A stretch of DNA of 20,527 nt from CAYORM01 sp964406375 (GTDB taxonomy: Bacteria; Pseudomonadota; Alphaproteobacteria; DSM-16000; Inquilinaceae): the NCBI GenBank assembly GCA_964406375.1, contig CAYORM010000050.1:1-20527 (forward strand), read 5' to 3'. Of this stretch, positions 16,647 to 20,527 are shown piece by piece. Position numbers and translations under genes: made by a program. Positions within the stretch are counted from its first letter, which is position 1; each line of letters starts with the position of its first letter. The notes below the pieces were generated by a model. That model made no database searches and was not told the origin of the DNA. It saw only the letters and a program-made list of their open reading frames with translations.

Positions 16647-18491
16647 TCAGAACGCCTGGCCCAGGCTGATGTAGATCTGGAAGGCGTCGTCGTCTTCGTC
16701 CGGGTTCAGCGGGACCGCGACATCGAGGCGGATGGGCCCGATGCTCGTGTAATAGCGGGCACCGACCCCGGCGGCGTAGCGCATGTCGGTCTGGAAGTCG
16801 GGATAGGGGCTCTCGAAGACGCCGCCGCCTTCGAGGAAGGCGACGGCACCGATCGTCTCGGTGAATTTATAGCGCGCCTCGATCCCGGCGGTGACCAGCG
16901 ACAGCCCGCCGGTCGGCAGACCGTCTTCATCCTTGGGACCGATGCTCTGGAAGGCGTAGCCGCGCACCGTCTCGGTGCCGCCGGCATAGAAGCGCTCCTG
17001 CGGCGGGACGTCGTCGATGTCGCCGCCCAGGATGCCGCCGATCGACGCCCGGGCCGACAGGACGAGGCTGCCGTCGCCGAGCGGGTCGAAATAGATCGAG
17101 CCCGCCGCGCGGGTGATGAGATAGGGAGCCGCGGCGTCCCCGAAACCCACCGTCGGCACAAGGTCGAGATCGAGCTTGTAGCCCTCCGTCGCGTCGAGCG
17201 GGTTGTCGGTCGTGTCGATCGCGGCGCCGAGCGGCACGGCGAGGATCGCGTATTCGCTCGGCTGCCCATCGATCTCGACCTGGGCCACCTGGCCGCGGAT
17301 GCCCCCGGTCAGCGTGATCTCGTCGGTCCATTCATGCTCGACGCCGACGAAGCCGGTCACGCCGGTGAAGGTGTAGGCATCATAGATCGTCCGGGCGATC
17401 TCGAGATCGGCGGTCAGCGTCTGCTCGCGCCAGATGAAGCCGGGCTTGCGGAAGGTGGCGGAGAGCGAGGCGTTGGGCTCGAGCAGATCATTCTCGCCGA
17501 TGCCCGAGATCACCGCATCGATGCGGATGCTCTCGGCCCCGCCGAACAGGTTGCGGTGGCCCCAATAGCCGTTGACGCCGAAACCCTGGTCAGTCGAGTA
17601 GCTGGCGCCGAAGCCGATGAAGCGCGGCGGGCGCTCGCCGACAGTCAGTGTCAGCGGCAGGTTGCCGTTCTCGTCGAGGGCGGAGGCCGCCTCGATGCGG
17701 ACTGAATTGAAGACGCCGAGACCGATCAGGTCCTCACGCAGCGCACGGATCGCCTCGGGATCGTAGGTGTCGCCGACCGCGAAGGGGATGCGGCTGGCGA
17801 TGAAGTCGGTGTCGACATCCTTATTGCCCTCGATCGCCACGAAGCCGAAGCCGGCGAGCGGGCCGGGATCGAGATACTCCGTCAGGTCCATCGTCGCCGT
17901 TTCCGGATCGACCGCGGCGTCGCGCCCTGCGATGCGGGCGAGCGGACGCCCCTGCGCCTGCATCTGCGCGATGAGGGAGGCTTCGGCCGCGAGGATCGTG
18001 GCGGCGATGGCAGGCTCGCCGGGATCGAGCCCGAGGCCTTCGGTGGAGACCGGCACCTCCGGCGGACCGCCGCCTTCGGCATCCTCGATCGTGACCCTGT
18101 CGAAGACGAAGACCGCGCCGGGATTGACGTCGATGCGGACCGTCACCGGCGAGGGCAGGGCGGCGAGGTCGTCCGGCAGCTCGGGGTCGCCGAGCGGCCG
18201 GCCGGCGATGCTCATCCCGACCGTGCCATTGTAATAGCCGAGCCCGCCCAGCACCTCGGCGAGGCGGGCGAGATCCGCCTCGGCGCGGCGGACGAGACCG
18301 ATGGGTGAGGGCGGCGTTTCCTCTTCGAGTTGCACGAGGTTGGAGGCATCCCGCAGTGCGGTCGCCAGCATCTCGTCCTCGATGTCGCCGAATACCACCT
18401 CGTAGCGCACACTGTCGGCCGGCGGCGCGTCCTGGGCCAGGGCGACGCCGAACACCGCCGTCAGCACGATGGCGGTCCCGACGAGGCGCAT
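16647..18491 (-). CDS. tamA: Translocation and assembly module outer-membrane protein TamA
   Basis: This is an Omp85/BamA-superfamily outer-membrane barrel protein of 614 aa and the partner of TamB. The ATG at 18491 gives a clear signal peptide, MRLVGTAIVLTAVFGVALAQ, with probable cleavage after ALA. Longer upstream starts lack one. POTRA-like repeats fill about residues 24-265 (YEVVFGDIEDEML...; VRIDVNPGAVFVFDRVTI; FGFVAIEGNKDVDTDFIASRIPFAVGDTYD). The barrel follows from about residue 290. The conserved loop-6 motif is VRGY with Arg510, in YAGGTETVRGYAFQ. The C-terminus DAFQIYISLGQAF ends in Phe, the expected beta-signal. The ribosome-binding site before 18491 is weak. I see no convincing minus-strand promoter in the upstream gap. 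The tamA-tamB order is the standard one. Confidence 0.95.
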   Translation of the reverse strand: MRLVGTAIVLTAVFGVALAQDAPPADSVRYEVVFGDIEDEMLATALRDASNLVQLEEETPPSPIGLVRRAEADLARLAEVLGGLGYYNGTVGMSIAGRPLGDPELPDDLAALPSPVTVRIDVNPGAVFVFDRVTIEDAEGGGPPEVPVSTEGLGLDPGEPAIAATILAAEASLIAQMQAQGRPLARIAGRDAAVDPETATMDLTEYLDPGPLAGFGFVAIEGNKDVDTDFIASRIPFAVGDTYDPEAIRALREDLIGLGVFNSVRIEAASALDENGNLPLTLTVGERPPRFIGFGASYSTDQGFGVNGYWGHRNLFGGAESIRIDAVISGIGENDLLEPNASLSATFRKPGFIWREQTLTADLEIARTIYDAYTFTGVTGFVGVEHEWTDEITLTGGIRGQVAQVEIDGQPSEYAILAVPLGAAIDTTDNPLDATEGYKLDLDLVPTVGFGDAAAPYLITRAAGSIYFDPLGDGSLVLSARASIGGILGGDIDDVPPQERFYAGGTETVRGYAFQSIGPKDEDGLPTGGLSLVTAGIEARYKFTETIGAVAFLEGGGVFESPYPDFQTDMRYAAGVGARYYTSIGPIRLDVAVPLNPDEDDDAFQIYISLGQAF

Positions 18492-18882
18492 CGTGCCGGT
18501 CCCGGAGGACTGGCCGGATGGTTGCCTGGCGGACCGGGCGGCCCAGCCGGGCGGAACGTCGGCCCGGGCGTGCCGCCGCCGCACTCTTCCCGGGGGCAGG
18601 GGACCGCTCCCCGTCCGGACCGGTCGCATCGCGCTCTCCGTTCGATCGGCTACCCGGTTGAAAGACATACTGCAGGCAACGCCCGGTGGCACAGGCCCGT
18701 TCCGCTGTAGCGTCATGTCCGGAAGGCCTGCCGCCGCATTCGGGCCGTCGATGCGGCCGCTTCTTGCGATGCAGGCCGTCAAGGTTCATATTGCAGCGCA
18801 ACACGGCGGCGGCGCCGTCCCGATGGGGGCGGAGACGACCGCCGTCTTCGTTCGGGCGGGTACGGCCCGCGGGAAGGGTCCG
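18492..18882. other. Divergent intergenic region between tamA and typA
   Basis: This 391-nt stretch lies between the divergent tamA (minus) and typA (plus) starts and must hold both promoters. Both adjacent genes' frames stay open into it, but the encoded residues are Arg/Gly/Pro-rich and lack family similarity, so I treat it as non-coding. It has one plausible plus-strand promoter (18764-18792). A small GGGG...CCCC inverted repeat near 18597-18612 would lie in the tamA leader if transcription starts further upstream. No tRNA, direct-repeat array or transposon end is visible. Confidence 0.6.
18764..18792 (+). promoter_or_regulatory. Candidate sigma70-type promoter for typA
   Basis: TTGCGA (18764-18769) and CATATT (18787-18792) are separated by exactly 17 nt, each matching four of six consensus bases. 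Transcription would begin near 18799 and give a leader of about 84 nt before the typA ATG at 18883. The short AT-richer patch (TTCATATTG) stands out in otherwise very GC-rich surroundings. No experimental start site is available. Confidence 0.4.
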
Positions 18883-20527
18883 ATGGATATCCGCAACATC
18901 GCCATTATCGCCCATGTCGACCATGGGAAGACGACACTGATCGACGTCCTGCTGCGCCAGTCCGGTGCGTTCCGCGAGAACCAGCAGGTCGCCGAGCGGG
19001 TGATGGATTCCAACGATATCGAGCGGGAGCGCGGGATCACGATCCTTGCGAAATGCACCTCGCTCGTCTGGAAGGGCACCCGGATCAATATCGTCGACAC
19101 GCCCGGTCACGCCGATTTCGGCGGCGAGGTCGAGCGCATTCTCGACATGGTGGATGGCGTGGTGGTGCTGGTCGACTCGGCCGAAGGGCCGCTGCCGCAG
19201 ACCAAGTTCGTCGTCGGCAAGGCGCTGAAGCTCGGGCTGCGGCCGATCGTGCTGATCAACAAGGTCGATCGCGGCGACGCCCGGCCGCACGAGGTGCATG
19301 ACGAGGTCTTCGATCTGTTCGCGGCGCTGGATGCCGATGAAGCGCAGCTCGACTTCCCGACCCTCTTCGCCTCGGCCAAGCAGGGATGGGCGGCCGAATC
19401 GATGGAGGCCGAGCGCGTCGACATGGCGCCGCTCTTCGACCTCATCCTGCGTCATGTCCCGGCACCGCGGGTCGATCCGGACGGACCGTTCCGGATGCTC
19501 GCGACAACGCTCGAGGCCAACCCCTATCTCGGCCGCGTGCTCACCGGCCGCATCCTGTCGGGCAGCGTCCGGCCGAACATGGCGGTGAAGGCGCTGTCAC
19601 GCTCGGGCGAGACGATCGAGACCGGCCGCGTCAGCCGCGTCCTCGCTTTCCGCGGCATCGAGCGCCAGCCGATCGAGCAGGGGGATGCCGGCGACATCGT
19701 GGCGATCGCCGGCCTCGAACAGGCCACGGTGGCCGACACGATCTGCGATCCGTCGGTCGTCGAGCCGCTCTCGGCCCAACCGATCGACCCGCCGACCCTG
19801 GCGATGACCTTCCTCGTCAATGACAGCCCCTTCGCCGGCACCGAGGGCGACAAGGTGACGAGCCGTGTCATCCGCGCCCGGCTGCTGCGCGAGGCGGAGG
19901 GGAATGTCGCGCTCCGGGTTTCGGAGACCGAGGAGAAGGACGCCTTCGAGGTGGCCGGTCGCGGCGAGCTGCAGCTCGGCATCCTGATCGAGACGATGCG
20001 ACGCGAGGGCTTCGAGCTGGCGATCAGCCGGCCGCGGGTGGTCTTCCGCAACGATCCCGACACCGGCCAGCAGCTCGAGCCGATAGAGGAGGTGACGGTC
20101 GACGTCGATGAGGAGTTCTCGGGCGTCGTCGTGCAGAAGCTGTCCGAGCGCAAGGGCGAGCTTCTGGAGATGCGGCCCTCGGGCGGTGGCAAGCAGCGCC
20201 TTGTCTTCCACATCCCGACCCGCGGTCTGATCGGCTATCATGGCGAGTTCCTGACCGACACCCGCGGCACCGGCGTGCTCAACCGGATCTTCCACGGCTA
20301 CGCCCCCTACAAGGGGCCGATCCCGGGCCGGCGCAACGGCGTGCTGATCTCGAACGCGCAGGGCGAGGCCGTGGCCTATGCGCTGTGGAACCTCGAGGAC
20401 CGCGGCCCGCTGATGATCGAGCCCCAGACCAAGGTCTATGAGGGGATGATCGTCGGCGAGCACAGCCGCGGCAACGACCTCGAGGTCAACGTGCTGAAGG
20501 GCAAGAAGCTGACCAACATCCGCGCCG
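18883..20527 (+). CDS. typA: Translational GTPase TypA/BipA (3' partial)
   Basis: This is a ribosome-associated GTPase related to EF-G, with roles in ribosome assembly and in stress or low-temperature growth. The frame runs off the window end, so 548 of the usual roughly 605-610 codons are present. The ATG at 18883 gives the family's standard start MDIRNIAIIAHVDHGKTTL. An AAGGG lies 7 nt upstream. An in-frame ATG at 18823 would add 20 residues unlike the family. GTPase motifs are G1 AHVDHGKT (residues 10-17), RERGITI (switch I), G3 DTPGH from Asp72, G4 NKVD from Asn126 and a SAK G5. Later domains include TLEANPYLGRVLTGRI, the EF-G III/V-like FEVAGRGELQLGILIETMRREG, and the TypA-specific RGLIGYHGEFLTDTRGTG and YAPYKG. 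It is transcribed divergently from tamA, and nothing appears truncated apart from the window edge. Confidence 0.97.
   Translation, partial: MDIRNIAIIAHVDHGKTTLIDVLLRQSGAFRENQQVAERVMDSNDIERERGITILAKCTSLVWKGTRINIVDTPGHADFGGEVERILDMVDGVVVLVDSAEGPLPQTKFVVGKALKLGLRPIVLINKVDRGDARPHEVHDEVFDLFAALDADEAQLDFPTLFASAKQGWAAESMEAERVDMAPLFDLILRHVPAPRVDPDGPFRMLATTLEANPYLGRVLTGRILSGSVRPNMAVKALSRSGETIETGRVSRVLAFRGIERQPIEQGDAGDIVAIAGLEQATVADTICDPSVVEPLSAQPIDPPTLAMTFLVNDSPFAGTEGDKVTSRVIRARLLREAEGNVALRVSETEEKDAFEVAGRGELQLGILIETMRREGFELAISRPRVVFRNDPDTGQQLEPIEEVTVDVDEEFSGVVVQKLSERKGELLEMRPSGGGKQRLVFHIPTRGLIGYHGEFLTDTRGTGVLNRIFHGYAPYKGPIPGRRNGVLISNAQGEAVAYALWNLEDRGPLMIEPQTKVYEGMIVGEHSRGNDLEVNVLKGKKLTNIRA

Noticed and set aside
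18823..18882. In-frame upstream ATG that would extend TypA by 20 residues
   Set aside because: The extension does not resemble TypA N-termini, which normally begin right at IRNIAIIAHVDHGKT. The ATG at 18883 has a suitable purine-rich site.
17821..19455. 544-residue minus-strand open frame spanning the tamA start and typA
   Set aside because: It crosses two confidently identified genes in other frames, changes composition along its length and has no recognisable domain.

Overview
The window is GC-rich, densely coded bacterial chromosome. Gene content (TamA/TamB, RlmJ, a BMP-type nucleoside ABC importer, and a soluble PAS histidine kinase whose dimerisation region looks like the PleC/DivJ group) points to an alphaproteobacterium. 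I cannot place it more finely. There is no rRNA, tRNA, CRISPR array, insertion sequence or phage gene, and nothing suggests a recently acquired island.

Layout. (1) Positions 2-7692, plus strand: a tightly coupled nucleoside uptake and salvage operon. It holds the ATPase (5' end outside the window) and two permeases of a BMP-family nucleoside ABC importer, cytidine deaminase (cdd), an orphan soluble PAS histidine kinase, thymidine phosphorylase (deoA) and an EamA-type permease. Stop/start overlaps (GTGA, ATGA, TGATG, ATGA) link most of these genes. A RidA-family deaminase follows at 7767-8114, after a strong palindrome. (2) Positions 8123-11713, plus strand: a terminator-like hairpin, a small CHAP-domain lipoprotein with a candidate promoter, the 23S rRNA methyltransferase rlmJ, and a long AI-2E/PerM-family membrane protein with a large soluble C-terminal extension. 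(3) Positions 11694-18491, minus strand: tamA and tamB, the outer-membrane protein/envelope assembly module, 10 nt apart, followed by msrA. The 3' end of msrA overlaps the AI-2E-family gene tail to tail. (4) Position 18883 to the window end, plus strand: the translational GTPase typA/bipA, cut off by the window.

How the genes work together. Nucleosides would enter through the ABC importer. Cytidine and deoxycytidine are deaminated by Cdd, and thymidine or deoxyuridine is phosphorolysed by DeoA. The kinase gene sits between these two enzyme genes with no response regulator beside it. This makes it the best candidate for something not yet described: a cytosolic sensor that couples nucleoside or pyrimidine status to a signalling pathway, possibly a DivK/PleD-like one. 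The second most interesting item is the C-terminal extension of the AI-2E-family protein, which resembles a cobalamin-binding cap plus Rossmann module that has lost the cobalamin-ligand motif. The remaining genes are ordinary housekeeping or envelope genes.
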